A DNA stretch of 19,072 nucleotides from JBDRFZ01 sp043818395 (GTDB lineage Bacteria > Patescibacteriota > Patescibacteriia > 2-12-FULL-60-25), in NCBI GenBank assembly GCA_043818395.1, contig JBDRFZ010000017.1:1-19072 (forward strand), read 5' to 3'. The position numbers and the translations under genes were made by a program. Under the pieces are notes generated by a model. The model had not been told where the DNA came from, did no database searches, and saw only the letters and a list, made by a program, of their open reading frames with translations. This document shows positions 12,471 to 18,959 of this stretch, piece after piece. The stretch's first letter is position 1. Each line of letters starts with the position of its first letter.

Positions 12471-12589
12471 TTCTTGCACCATTTGTATGGTGTGAGGGAC
12501 GGCTTGAAAACAAAACTAAAACCCCGCCCAAACGGTGGGGTCAGCGGCTATAAAAAGCCAATGCCCCACAAGGGCAGGAGGATTGGACG
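12471..12589 (+). ncRNA. Structured 5' leader of the first lipoprotein gene
   Basis: At least four small stems can form: CACCAT-TTGT-ATGGTG (about 12477-12492), CCCCGCC-CAAAC-GGTGGGG (about 12522-12540), GGC-TATAAAAA-GCC just after, and GCCC-CACAA-GGGC immediately before the SD AGGAGG. I do not recognise a known riboswitch. The last hairpin abuts the ribosome site and could control translation. Related GGC...GCC plus SD arrangements precede the third gene, and an AGACC-CAATC-GGTCT hairpin abuts the SD of the second. Confidence 0.4.
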
Positions 12590-13261
12590 ATGTTCAGCAG
12601 AAAAACTTATTTCGTTTCGTTCGCGATTCTTTGCCTCTGTGGTGGCGGCATCACCGCCTGTTCGGATCCTTCTGAGACCACGCCAACGACGACCGCGCAG
12701 GGCGGCTCCGGCGGCGCAGGCGGCTCCGGCGGTGACGTCGGCGGCCAAGGTGGAACGGGTGGCTCCGGCGGTGACGTCGGAGGTACTGGCGGCGCAGGCG
12801 GCACGGGGTGCAAAGGGCCCTGCTGTCCGGTTCCGGACGGCGTGGCCGCAATTGTGTTCTCGGCACCTTCGACCCACGAGCAGGGCTTGGTCGGGTTCTC
12901 TGGCTGGGTCCAGTGCAAGAGCGAAAGCGCTTCTTGCACGAGTACGTTGTTTTCGTCGCCGATCCCGGGCTCCGTGGCGGCCGAGGGCCAGGACATTGCG
13001 GTCGCCATGTTCGGCAAGAAGCCGGCTGGCACCGTGATCCGCGGGCTCGGTTCTCTTCACGAGACCGATGCCGCAGAGGCGTTCGCCTACTTAGTCCACT
13101 ACGAGGGCGAGGAGCTGGTCCGCGAGGGATCCTACGCGTCATGTCTCGGGCCCATGGCCACGGGCGGCTACGTGGACGGTGAGTTCGCGGGCTCACTCGA
13201 GCTCACAGACGAGGAGGCAACCCCAGCCAACATCATGTACACGGTTCCGAAGGCTGAGTAG
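12590..13261 (+). CDS. Lipoprotein with Gly-rich linker, tandem paralog 1
   Basis: This 223-aa predicted lipoprotein has a basic N-terminus, a hydrophobic core and the lipobox ITAC with Cys24. A low-complexity linker follows (about 35-75; GGSGGAGGSGGDVGGQGG-type repeats), then a C-terminal domain of about 145 residues that opens with CKGPCCPVPDG and contains six or more Cys, GFSGWV, SPIPGSVA and VIRGLGSLHET. The C-terminal domain aligns almost end to end with that of the next gene, so the two arose by tandem duplication. Gly/Thr/Ser linkers after a lipobox are typical of Myxococcota surface lipoproteins; here they are found beside CPR core genes. Strong SD AGGAGG before the ATG. The coding GC is much higher than in flanking rpsB or prfA. 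Function unknown; probably surface exposed. Confidence 0.8.
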   Translation: MFSRKTYFVSFAILCLCGGGITACSDPSETTPTTTAQGGSGGAGGSGGDVGGQGGTGGSGGDVGGTGGAGGTGCKGPCCPVPDGVAAIVFSAPSTHEQGLVGFSGWVQCKSESASCTSTLFSSPIPGSVAAEGQDIAVAMFGKKPAGTVIRGLGSLHETDAAEAFAYLVHYEGEELVREGSYASCLGPMATGGYVDGEFAGSLELTDEEATPANIMYTVPKAE

Positions 13262-13289
13262 GCCTTTGTCGAGTCGTGTACCAAACCAT

Positions 13290-13330
13290 GCCCCTGTCCT
13301 GTAACATCTTTTCGGGACAGGGGCTCTTTT
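13290..13330 (+). terminator. Terminator after lipoprotein 1
   Basis: Perfect 10-bp stem GCCCCTGTCC / GGACAGGGGC (13290-13299, 13315-13324), then TCTTTT. The flanking GTGTACCAAACCA and loop CTGTAACATCTTTTC recur after lipoprotein 2. Confidence 0.85.
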
Positions 13331-13371
13331 AAATCAAAAAACAGACCCAATCGGTCTGGAGGAGGAGTAGA

Positions 13372-14073
13372 GTGAGAACGAGAGAAATAAGATTTCTTTT
13401 TTGCCTAGCGGCCATGGTGGTTGTTGGGGCTTGCTCTCTGATCGCAAAACCGGATCGGGGTAAGATCCCCGAAGATGCTCCTGCGACTAGTGACGTCGGC
13501 GGCCAGGGTGGCTCCGGCGGTGGTACAAGCAGTACCAGTACCTCAAGCACGAGTAGCTCGAGTGGCGCAGGCGGTGACGTCGGCGGCCAGGGTGGCTCCG
13601 GCGGAAACGTCGGTGGCACCGGTGGCACGGGCGGTACTAGTTGTGTCGGTCCCTGTTGTTCGATTCCGGATGGCGAGGCGGCAATCGTGTTCACGGCTCC
13701 GGCGGATCATCCAGCGGGGCTCATCGGCTTCTCCGGCTGGGTCGAGTGTGAGACTCCATGCGAGAGTACTTCTTACGCGAGCCCCATTCCGGGCTCCGTA
13801 GCTTCATTTGGTGATACGACGGTCGTCAAATTCGGTATTGAGCCGAGTGGCGCCGTCATTCGCGGCTTGGGAACGCTTCACGAGACCGAGACGGGCGGAG
13901 CTATCTATTACTTCGCCCACTACTCGGGTTCGACTCTGGTTCGCGAGGGGATTTACAGCGCTTGTTTGGGCTCCGAAGTCGTGGGCGGGTATACGGTGGG
14001 GACTTTCTCCGGGGCACTGAGTGCCACGGATGAGACTAGCTCCCCGTCGAATATCATGTTCACGGTTCCGTGA
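13372..14073 (+). CDS. Lipoprotein with Gly/Ser/Thr-rich linker, tandem paralog 2
   Basis: This 233-aa predicted lipoprotein starts at GTG (13372), 7 bp after a GGAGGAGG SD. Lipobox VGAC with Cys21; linker about 45-90 containing SSTSTSSTSSSSGAGG followed by GGDVGGQGGSGG-type repeats, partly identical in sequence to that of paralog 1. The C-terminal domain CVGPCCSIPDGEAAIVF ... GFSGWV ... SPIPGSVA ... AVIRGLGTLHETE ... VREGIYSACLG matches paralog 1 throughout. The linker was lengthened by a Ser/Thr block, showing that the repeats evolve quickly while the folded domain is kept. Function unknown. The two domains do not match any enzyme family I know; a calcium- or ligand-binding beta-rich fold is possible but unsupported. 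Confidence 0.8.
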   Translation: MRTREIRFLFCLAAMVVVGACSLIAKPDRGKIPEDAPATSDVGGQGGSGGGTSSTSTSSTSSSSGAGGDVGGQGGSGGNVGGTGGTGGTSCVGPCCSIPDGEAAIVFTAPADHPAGLIGFSGWVECETPCESTSYASPIPGSVASFGDTTVVKFGIEPSGAVIRGLGTLHETETGGAIYYFAHYSGSTLVREGIYSACLGSEVVGGYTVGTFSGALSATDETSSPSNIMFTVP

Positions 14074-14091
14074 GCATGTGTACCAAACCAC

Positions 14092-14126
14092 GCCTCTGTC
14101 CTGTAACATCTTTTCAGGATAGGGGC
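14092..14126 (+). terminator. Duplicated, partly decayed terminator after lipoprotein 2
   Basis: GCCTCTGTCCTG (14092-14103) pairs with CAGGATAGGGGC (14115-14126) using two G-T wobbles. The surrounding sequence matches 13275-13324. The T-tract is lost (ACCTTC follows), so read-through into the third gene is likely. Confidence 0.6.
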
Positions 14127-14176
14127 ACCTTCAAACAAACAATCCTAGGGCATAAACTAAGCCAAGGGAGGATGGA

Positions 14177-15121
14177 ATGGAATCAAGAAAGTGGTTTTTT
14201 TTGGTAGCCATAGCCCTTACGGGCTGTGGCGACGGTTTCAGTACTTTTGGCCCCACTGGTGGAGCCGGGGGATCGTCTACTTCTTCATCGAGCACCAGCT
14301 CCGGAGGCTCCGGCCTCACGGGTGGCGGTAGTTCGTCAACTTCGTCCGGCGGCACTGGTGTAGCCGGAGGCGGTGGTGGATCTGGCGGCACTGGCGGCTG
14401 CGAGGCTGACCAGAAGCTCTGCGGCAACTGCGTGAACTTGGACGACGCGTCGCATGGATGCGCAAGCGAAAGCTGCGAGCCGTGCCTTGTGCCGCACGCT
14501 ATCGCCGCTTGTTCGCCGGAAGGCGCGTGTGTCGTTGGTTCCTGTAGTCCAGGGTACGCAGATTGCGATCAGGACGAGTTGAGCTGCGAAAGCGAGCTCA
14601 ACACCGACGACGTGAATTGTGGCGAGTGCCACAATGACTGTACCGCCCTCGTTACCGACGGCGAGTGCAAGGAGGGCAAGTGCGCCGGTCCGTGCGGAGA
14701 GATCGTCCAGACCGGATGGTCCATCTGCTACGAGCTGGAGCATTCGGCATATCCCAACGACTACGTGGGGCTGGCTGGCGGGGTCGTTCCGGTGGGTAGT
14801 ACCATTGGTACGATCTGGAGTGACCCCTGGTACGGGTGCGTGTCCACGGATTCGTCCAAGGACTACGTGACCTGCGCCCAGGGTGATTTGGAATCCGGCG
14901 CATTTATGCAATTCAGGGCTGGTATCCACGACGAGCCCAACTACGGTACCATCGCCGGCACTTTTGCCTGCGATGCGTCGGACTGTCAGGGCCGCTGTTT
15001 CGTCTACCAGGACGGGGTAGAGGTCGGAAAGTTGGAGGGAGGTCTGCTTTCCGGATTGGTAACGGGCATCATCCACTACCAACCCCCGCTCTTTTATGAC
15101 CTCAAGGTCGTCGTGCCCTAA
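14177..15121 (+). CDS. Cys-rich lipoprotein with Gly/Ser-rich linker (myxobacterial type)
   Basis: This 314-aa predicted lipoprotein has the lipobox LTGC with Cys17 and a linker of Gly/Ser/Thr (about 25-73). A Cys-rich region follows (about 74-175) with ACSPEGACVVGSCSPGYADCDQDE and LNTDDVNCGECHNDC. This pattern (A-C..G.C....C..G..DC...C...L....NCG.C...C) is one I associate with secreted proteins of Myxococcota. The last 130 residues contain GLAGGVVPVGS, WYGCV and YGTIAGTFAC and do not closely match the first two paralogs. ATG at 14177 is preceded by AGGGAGG. Spacing and the weak upstream terminator suggest expression with paralog 2. It probably sits on the cell surface, with disulfides formed outside. 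Function unknown. Confidence 0.8.
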   Translation: MESRKWFFLVAIALTGCGDGFSTFGPTGGAGGSSTSSSSTSSGGSGLTGGGSSSTSSGGTGVAGGGGGSGGTGGCEADQKLCGNCVNLDDASHGCASESCEPCLVPHAIAACSPEGACVVGSCSPGYADCDQDELSCESELNTDDVNCGECHNDCTALVTDGECKEGKCAGPCGEIVQTGWSICYELEHSAYPNDYVGLAGGVVPVGSTIGTIWSDPWYGCVSTDSSKDYVTCAQGDLESGAFMQFRAGIHDEPNYGTIAGTFACDASDCQGRCFVYQDGVEVGKLEGGLLSGLVTGIIHYQPPLFYDLKVVVP

Positions 15122-15146
15122 GGTCTTCGCTCTTTATTACTTCTTA

Positions 15147-15199
15147 AATACCTCGCACCAGCTCTCTTCGGAGACAGGTGCGGGGTATTGTGTTTTATA
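15147..15199 (+). terminator. Terminator of the lipoprotein cassette
   Basis: AATACCTCGCACC (15147-15159) pairs with GGTGCGGGGTATT (15177-15189), with one T-G wobble. An inner CTCTC-TTCG-GAGA hairpin may also form. GTGTTTTAT follows. Confidence 0.8.
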
Positions 15200-15206
15200 G
15201 AGGTTT

Positions 15207-15377
15207 TTGCTAATGTTTCCGGGTTCGAATTTATTCATATCTCTCATATGCCACTTTGAATAAGGCTGGTTTCCAAGTGAAGCCTACCGTATTCAGACAA
15301 TGGTTGGACGAGGCCTCCCTGCATTCTTGCAGGGCTCATCCGGTCGTGGCACAGAGGTTTAAGGCAAAAAAATATTT
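15207..15377 (+). ncRNA. Possible promoter and structured leader of rpsB
   Basis: TTGCTA (15207-15212), 17 bp, TTTATT (15230-15235) would start an RNA near 15242, leaving about 136 nt before the rpsB ATG. The leader contains a GAATA-AGGC / GCCT-...-TATTC stem (15258-15294) and a CCCTGC-ATTCTT-GCAGGG hairpin (15317-15334) flanked by ACGA/TCGT pairing (15308-15311, 15344-15347). Ribosomal protein S2 is known to control its own operon through an mRNA leader in other bacteria, so an S2-binding leader is plausible. I cannot match it to a known motif. It contrasts with the near-leaderless rpmE and prfA. Confidence 0.45.
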
Positions 15378-16133
15378 ATGACCAAGATGCCAAGTCTGGT
15401 CGATTTGCTCCAAGCCGGAGTTCATTTCGGCCACCAAACGTCTAAGTGGCACCCAAAAATGAATAAGTACATTTTTGGCAGCCGTAACGGCGTTCATATT
15501 ATTAATTTAGAAGAAACACTCAAGTCTCTCGAAAAAGCTTCGGGCTATGCTAAATCCATAGCCGCGCGCGGCGGAACGATTTTGTTCGTAGGAACAAAAA
15601 AGCAGGCTTCATCCATTGTCGAGAGGACTGCAAAATCCTGCGGCATGCCATATGTCGATAAACGCTGGCTTGGAGGTACGTTAACCAATTTTGCAGCCAT
15701 CGCCTCGGTTTTACGAAAGTTTCGTGATCTCAAACGAAAGAACGAGAAAGGTGAATTGGTAAAATATACCAAGTTTGAACAGCTGAAATTCATGGAGGAA
15801 ATCGAAAAGTCAGAAGAAAAAATTGGTGGTATCCAGGACATGTTGAGAATTCCGGATGCGGTTTTCATACTTGATATCCGCAAAGACAATACTGCTTTCG
15901 ACGAAGCTATAAAACGCGGTATCCCGATTATCGCAGTCTGTGATTCCAATGTTGATCCAACACAGGTCGATTATCCGATTCCGGCCAATGACGATGGCGT
16001 AAAATCCATCGAGCTTGTAGCGGGTACGATCGCCCAGGCTTGCAATGACGGCAAAGCCGAATGGGAAGCGGCGCGAGCGCGTCTCGGCGGGGCGCTCGTG
16101 CAGACAGCTGGGGATGTTAAGCGCGAAGTATAA
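15378..16133 (+). CDS. rpsB: 30S ribosomal protein S2
   Basis: The 251-aa product has the S2 pattern: SLVDLLQAGVHFGHQTSKWHPKMNKYIFG at about 6-34, GGTILFVGTKKQA at about 64-76, VDKRWLGGTLTNF, DAVFILDIRKDNTAFDEAIKRGIPIIAVCDSNVDP and IPANDDGVKSIELV. S2 binds the small subunit at the head-body junction late in assembly. Length is close to bacterial norms. It is followed by tsf, the conserved rpsB-tsf pair, across a 126-bp gap that contains a degenerate tandem repeat and a possible separate tsf promoter. No good SD precedes the ATG; a long leader does. Confidence 0.97.
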   Translation: MTKMPSLVDLLQAGVHFGHQTSKWHPKMNKYIFGSRNGVHIINLEETLKSLEKASGYAKSIAARGGTILFVGTKKQASSIVERTAKSCGMPYVDKRWLGGTLTNFAAIASVLRKFRDLKRKNEKGELVKYTKFEQLKFMEEIEKSEEKIGGIQDMLRIPDAVFILDIRKDNTAFDEAIKRGIPIIAVCDSNVDPTQVDYPIPANDDGVKSIELVAGTIAQACNDGKAEWEAARARLGGALVQTAGDVKREV

Positions 16134-16159
16134 TTGAAAGGAAGAAATTGGTAGAAAGT

Positions 16160-16204
16160 AGTTAGTATTCAGTATTTAGTATTTAGCATTTAGCATTTAG
16201 GGTT
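16160..16204. repeat. Degenerate AT-rich short tandem repeat
   Basis: About six 7-8 bp units related to AGTATTT/AGCATTT (TTAGTATTC, AGTATTT, AGTATTT, AGCATTT, AGCATTT) lie between rpsB and tsf. A related but shorter run (GAAGGTAGAAGGTAGAATG) occurs after yraN near 9053-9071. Such runs can vary in copy number by slippage. Confidence 0.6.
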
Positions 16205-16246
16205 AAATTAGAGGGGGGTGGATTCAAAATTAATTAGCAAGTCAAT

Positions 16247-16252
16247 TAAAAT
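16247..16252 (+). promoter_or_regulatory. Possible -10 of tsf
   Basis: TAAAAT (5 of 6 consensus) ends 7 bp before the ATG at 16260, predicting a start almost at the initiation codon. A weak TTCAAA lies 18 bp upstream. This would let tsf be transcribed without rpsB. Confidence 0.4.
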
Positions 16253-16259
16253 AAAACGT

Positions 16260-16853
16260 ATGGCAGATGCAAAATTAGTCATGGAACTTCGTAATCGCAC
16301 CGGCGCCGGTGTCGTTGATTGTAAGAACGCACTTGATGAGGCGGGTGGAGATATGGAGAAAGCCATCGAAGTCTTAAAAAAGAAAGGTGCGCTCAAAGCC
16401 GCTAAAAAAACAGCAGAAAGAACAACTTCACAGGGAGTGATTGCGACTTACCTGCATCACAATCACCGCCTCGCATCCATGGTTGAAGTTCAAAGCGAAT
16501 CTGACTTTGTAGCTCGTAATCAGGAATTTTTGGATTTCGCGAACGACATTGCCATGCAGATCGCGGCCATGAATCCTGAATACGTGTCACCGGAATCAAT
16601 TCCGGAGGATGTGAAAGCAAAACAGCGCGAAATATTCCTGGCAGAAACTGCAACCGAGAATAAGCCGGAAGATATCAAGCAAAAGATTGTGGAAGGCAAG
16701 ATGCAAAAGTGGTATGCCGAGATCTGCCTTATGAAGCAGTCCTTTTTCAAGGAAGATGATAAAACCATGGAAGACCTGTTAAACGAGAAAATTGCCAAAA
16801 TCGGAGAAAAAATCGTGATTGCCAGGTTTGCCAGGTTTGAGATGGGATCATAA
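16260..16853 (+). CDS. tsf: Translation elongation factor Ts (short form)
   Basis: This 197-aa EF-Ts has an N-terminal UBA-like helical module (MADAKLVMELRNRTGAGVVDCKNALDEAGGDMEKAIEVLKKKG, residues 1-43) that docks on EF-Tu, followed by SESDFVARNQEF (about 78-89), the TDFVARN-type motif that destabilises Mg-GDP in EF-Tu. The protein then ends after one core subdomain, as in the short Thermus-type forms (about 196 aa) rather than the 283-aa E. coli form. ATG at 16260 was chosen by homology; a GTG at 16218 would add 14 unrelated residues. No SD. Followed by an intrinsic terminator. Confidence 0.96.
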   Translation: MADAKLVMELRNRTGAGVVDCKNALDEAGGDMEKAIEVLKKKGALKAAKKTAERTTSQGVIATYLHHNHRLASMVEVQSESDFVARNQEFLDFANDIAMQIAAMNPEYVSPESIPEDVKAKQREIFLAETATENKPEDIKQKIVEGKMQKWYAEICLMKQSFFKEDDKTMEDLLNEKIAKIGEKIVIARFARFEMGS

Positions 16854-16860
16854 AATCCCC

Positions 16861-16899
16861 AAAAAAACGCCTAAAATTCAAGTTTTTGGGCGTTTTTTT
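16861..16899. terminator. Terminator of tsf
   Basis: AAAAAAACGCC (16861-16871) pairs with GGCGTTTTTTT (16889-16899), with extra AAAA/TTTT pairing inside. The promoter for the next gene begins 15 bp later. Confidence 0.85.
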
Positions 16900-16913
16900 A
16901 AATACAATAACTC

Positions 16914-16942
16914 TTGACAAAATCCTAAAAATAGGCTAACTT
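16914..16942 (+). promoter_or_regulatory. Promoter of the 334-aa gene
   Basis: Perfect TTGACA (16914-16919), 17 bp, TAACTT (16937-16942). Predicted start near 16949. Confidence 0.6.
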
Positions 16943-16949
16943 TACATGT

Positions 16950-16971
16950 TCATCGGTGATTGTGCCGATGA
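16950..16971 (+). ncRNA. Leader hairpin of the 334-aa gene
   Basis: TCATCGG (16950-16956) pairs with CCGATGA (16965-16971), with an 8-nt loop, at the predicted mRNA 5' end. It is followed by AAGGAG and the ATG at 16993. A 5'-terminal hairpin may stabilise the mRNA. Confidence 0.45.
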
Positions 16972-16992
16972 CGAATTAAAAGGAGAAATCGA

Positions 16993-17997
16993 ATGAGCGC
17001 TCTTGCCATAGCCAAACCGTGTAGCAGGCGGTATTCGATAACGGCCCATGCCATGAAGCGAAGGCTTCAGGCAGAGGGGTTGTCCCTCAGGGACGCCTCA
17101 AGGCTCGTTCGGCAACATAGTGGAATCATTTCCGAGATCATGCTCCAGGAGGTGAGGCTCGCTTCGATCCTTTCCCTGCATGCCAAGATGATGTTTACTC
17201 ATCCTGGTCGCGGCACTGATTCGGGCGAGTATCGGCTTTACTGCGAGTTGGTCTGCTATGTTCTGGAAGGAGGGTTAGTTAAAACCGCGATCATCCCTAC
17301 CGAGCAACAGATCATGACCATAGAGCAGATCGGAAAGGACAAGATCGACTACGGTCTCATGCCTGTGATGATCTCCGATTTTTTATCCCAGAGACCTTCG
17401 GAGCTGCCCGTGGCCGAGAGTATTCCGGAGCCGCCATCCTCGGGTGTGCGGCTTACGAATCTAAAGGAAGCGGAACCAGGGGAAGTTCCTCGTTCCAGGC
17501 TTCCTTTTCCACGCTGGCTCTTGAAGCCCGGCGCTACGATCTCGATCATCGTGGCTGATGATTCCGGCGACTGCCGAGCCAGAGCAAATCAGCTGAAGAG
17601 CTGGTTTCGCCGGGAATTCAATCGATTTCCTGTCGAGATTCTGGTTCAGGAAGGATCAGACCTTGAAGGATTTTTGCAGCCTCTGGTTATCGGAAAGAGA
17701 AAAGTAACCAGGAGAACCGTGACAGAAGCTCCGAATTTCACCAATATGCTGAACGGCAGTCTGCCTGCAGTCGCTGTCCGCTGGTGGAAAAAGAATTTCG
17801 CGGGCATTCACCATGTCCCGAACAACAGACGGCTCGTTCTGCTTGTAACGCCGGCTATGGCAAGTGCCATTGTGGCGCTTTGCTCGGGCGATCTGGCTGA
17901 ATCAGTCAAGTCGCAGGAGTTGGTGCCCCAGGCCGGGCAGATCCTTAACCTGCGAGCGCAGTTCGGGGGAAGAAAACCCCGACTCGTAATGGAATGA
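16993..17997 (+). CDS. Hypothetical two-domain protein (334 aa)
   Basis: Unrecognised soluble protein. Residues about 14-120 look like a small alpha/beta unit: RRYSITAHAMKRRLQAEGLSLRDASRLV at the start and a strand-like VCYVLEGGLVKTAIIPTEQQ at its end. The H-A...R...G(L/I)S layout recalls DUF4258-type (RelE-like fold) domains, but the match is weak. A Pro/Glu-rich linker spans about 135-165. Residues about 170-320 form a second domain: GATISIIVADDSGDCRARANQLKSWF, then LVLLVTPAMASAIVALCSGDLA. No catalytic motif is obvious. ATG at 16993 has AAGGAG 8 bp upstream, and the gene has its own promoter, leader hairpin and terminator. GC-rich codon use differs from tsf. Function unknown. Confidence 0.75.
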   Translation: MSALAIAKPCSRRYSITAHAMKRRLQAEGLSLRDASRLVRQHSGIISEIMLQEVRLASILSLHAKMMFTHPGRGTDSGEYRLYCELVCYVLEGGLVKTAIIPTEQQIMTIEQIGKDKIDYGLMPVMISDFLSQRPSELPVAESIPEPPSSGVRLTNLKEAEPGEVPRSRLPFPRWLLKPGATISIIVADDSGDCRARANQLKSWFRREFNRFPVEILVQEGSDLEGFLQPLVIGKRKVTRRTVTEAPNFTNMLNGSLPAVAVRWWKKNFAGIHHVPNNRRLVLLVTPAMASAIVALCSGDLAESVKSQELVPQAGQILNLRAQFGGRKPRLVME

Positions 17998-18013
17998 AAA
18001 AAAGTTCATCTAC

Positions 18014-18044
18014 ATCGCCGACCTCACTTTGAGAGGTCGGCGAT
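18014..18044. terminator. Terminator of the 334-aa gene
   Basis: Perfect 12-bp stem ATCGCCGACCTC / GAGGTCGGCGAT (18014-18025, 18033-18044) with a 7-nt loop and a T-containing tail (TTGAATTTAATT). It lies between convergent genes. Confidence 0.8.
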
Positions 18045-18076
18045 TTGAATTTAATTATACGATGCCATCTTCAAAA

Positions 18077-18907
18077 TCATTGCATCTCCGCGTTTGATTT
18101 GTACTTAAAGAGTTTTAGGATTGTTGGCGATAAAACGTTGAAATTTTCCGGATAACTTTCTATTATCTCCTGCACTGATGTTAGTTTGTCATTGCTAAGT
18201 TCGTACTGGTACCAGCCGGTCAGTCCTCCGGATTCGCCGGAACCGCAGTAGAATAATATTTTATCATCCGTCTGAGAAGTGCCGGGCATCGTCTTATCAA
18301 TGAAGCAATATTGGTTATATGATTCAGAGTAGATGCCGAGTTGATTCATTGAGCGCTTGTAATACAATGCTCCCGATCCAGCGTCGATGGTTCCAAAGAT
18401 ATCGTTATCGCAACTGTCCACGCACGTCGGTTTGACTCCCGGGGAAGGACTCGTGAGATTTTGTTTTGCCAGGATAAAGGCAACCCGATTATTCGAGGTG
18501 TCAAAGCAAATTCGAGTCGCGCTGAAGCCCTCGGTGAGTAAACTTTCGAGACCAAGCGCGATCAGTGTTGCCCGGTCAGGCGCGATGGCACCGGATTCCT
18601 TTTTCGCGTCGCATGTTGTTAATTTAGAAATAACTTGTTTTAAATTCGTAGCCGACACTGTTGGCGTCGTATCCGTCGCAGAAGGTAAAACGGCCAATGG
18701 TTCCAGGTTCTGCTCAGCCGTCTGGCGTTGTAAGATTTCGAGTGACGCTTGCCTCTGTGATAAATCCTGGAGTTGCGTGCCGATCAGCGTTAATGATTTT
18801 GATACTTGCATCAACTGTGAATTTTGATTGATGATCAATGCTCCGAATCCGATAAGCCCAACGCCGACAAGCGCCAGTAATAACCATTGCCAATTTTCTT
18901 TGTTCAT
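18077..18907 (-). CDS. Membrane-anchored exported protein of unknown function
   Basis: This 276-aa protein has a single N-terminal transmembrane helix (about 8-28; WLLLALVGVGLIGFGALII) acting as an uncleaved anchor. A short coiled-coil-like stretch follows (QLMQVSKSLTLIGTQLQDLSQRQASLEILQRQ, about 31-62), then a Pro/Thr linker and an outer domain of about 190 residues. That domain contains Cys residues (TCDAKKES, RICFDTS, PTCVDSCDND, QYCFIDK, LFYCGSG) that probably form disulfides outside the cell. Repeated beta-strand patterns such as NNRVAFILAKQ, GALYYKRS and GWYQYELSNDKL suggest a beta-propeller-like or beta-rich fold. No catalytic motif recognised. Start at the ATG at 18907; no SD. It has core-like lower GC. 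Confidence 0.75.
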   Translation of the reverse strand: MNKENWQWLLLALVGVGLIGFGALIINQNSQLMQVSKSLTLIGTQLQDLSQRQASLEILQRQTAEQNLEPLAVLPSATDTTPTVSATNLKQVISKLTTCDAKKESGAIAPDRATLIALGLESLLTEGFSATRICFDTSNNRVAFILAKQNLTSPSPGVKPTCVDSCDNDIFGTIDAGSGALYYKRSMNQLGIYSESYNQYCFIDKTMPGTSQTDDKILFYCGSGESGGLTGWYQYELSNDKLTSVQEIIESYPENFNVLSPTILKLFKYKSNAEMQ

Positions 18908-18959
18908 AATTATGTTAAAGATAGTGATTAAAATTTAATACATCGTGGGTTATCCACGA

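Noticed and set aside
12471..12589. Known riboswitch in the lipoprotein leader (GEMM, ZTP, preQ1 and fluoride considered)
   Set aside because: None of the conserved core sequences of these classes is present.
12474..13196. Long alternative reading frames on both strands of the lipoprotein block
   Set aside because: These are frame shadows of GC-rich Gly codons (Ala/Arg/Pro-rich translations). Only the lipobox-containing frames have SDs.
13290..14126. CRISPR-like or mobile repeat, because the same 50-bp sequence occurs twice
   Set aside because: Only two copies, each a terminator directly after a paralogous gene; explained by tandem gene duplication.
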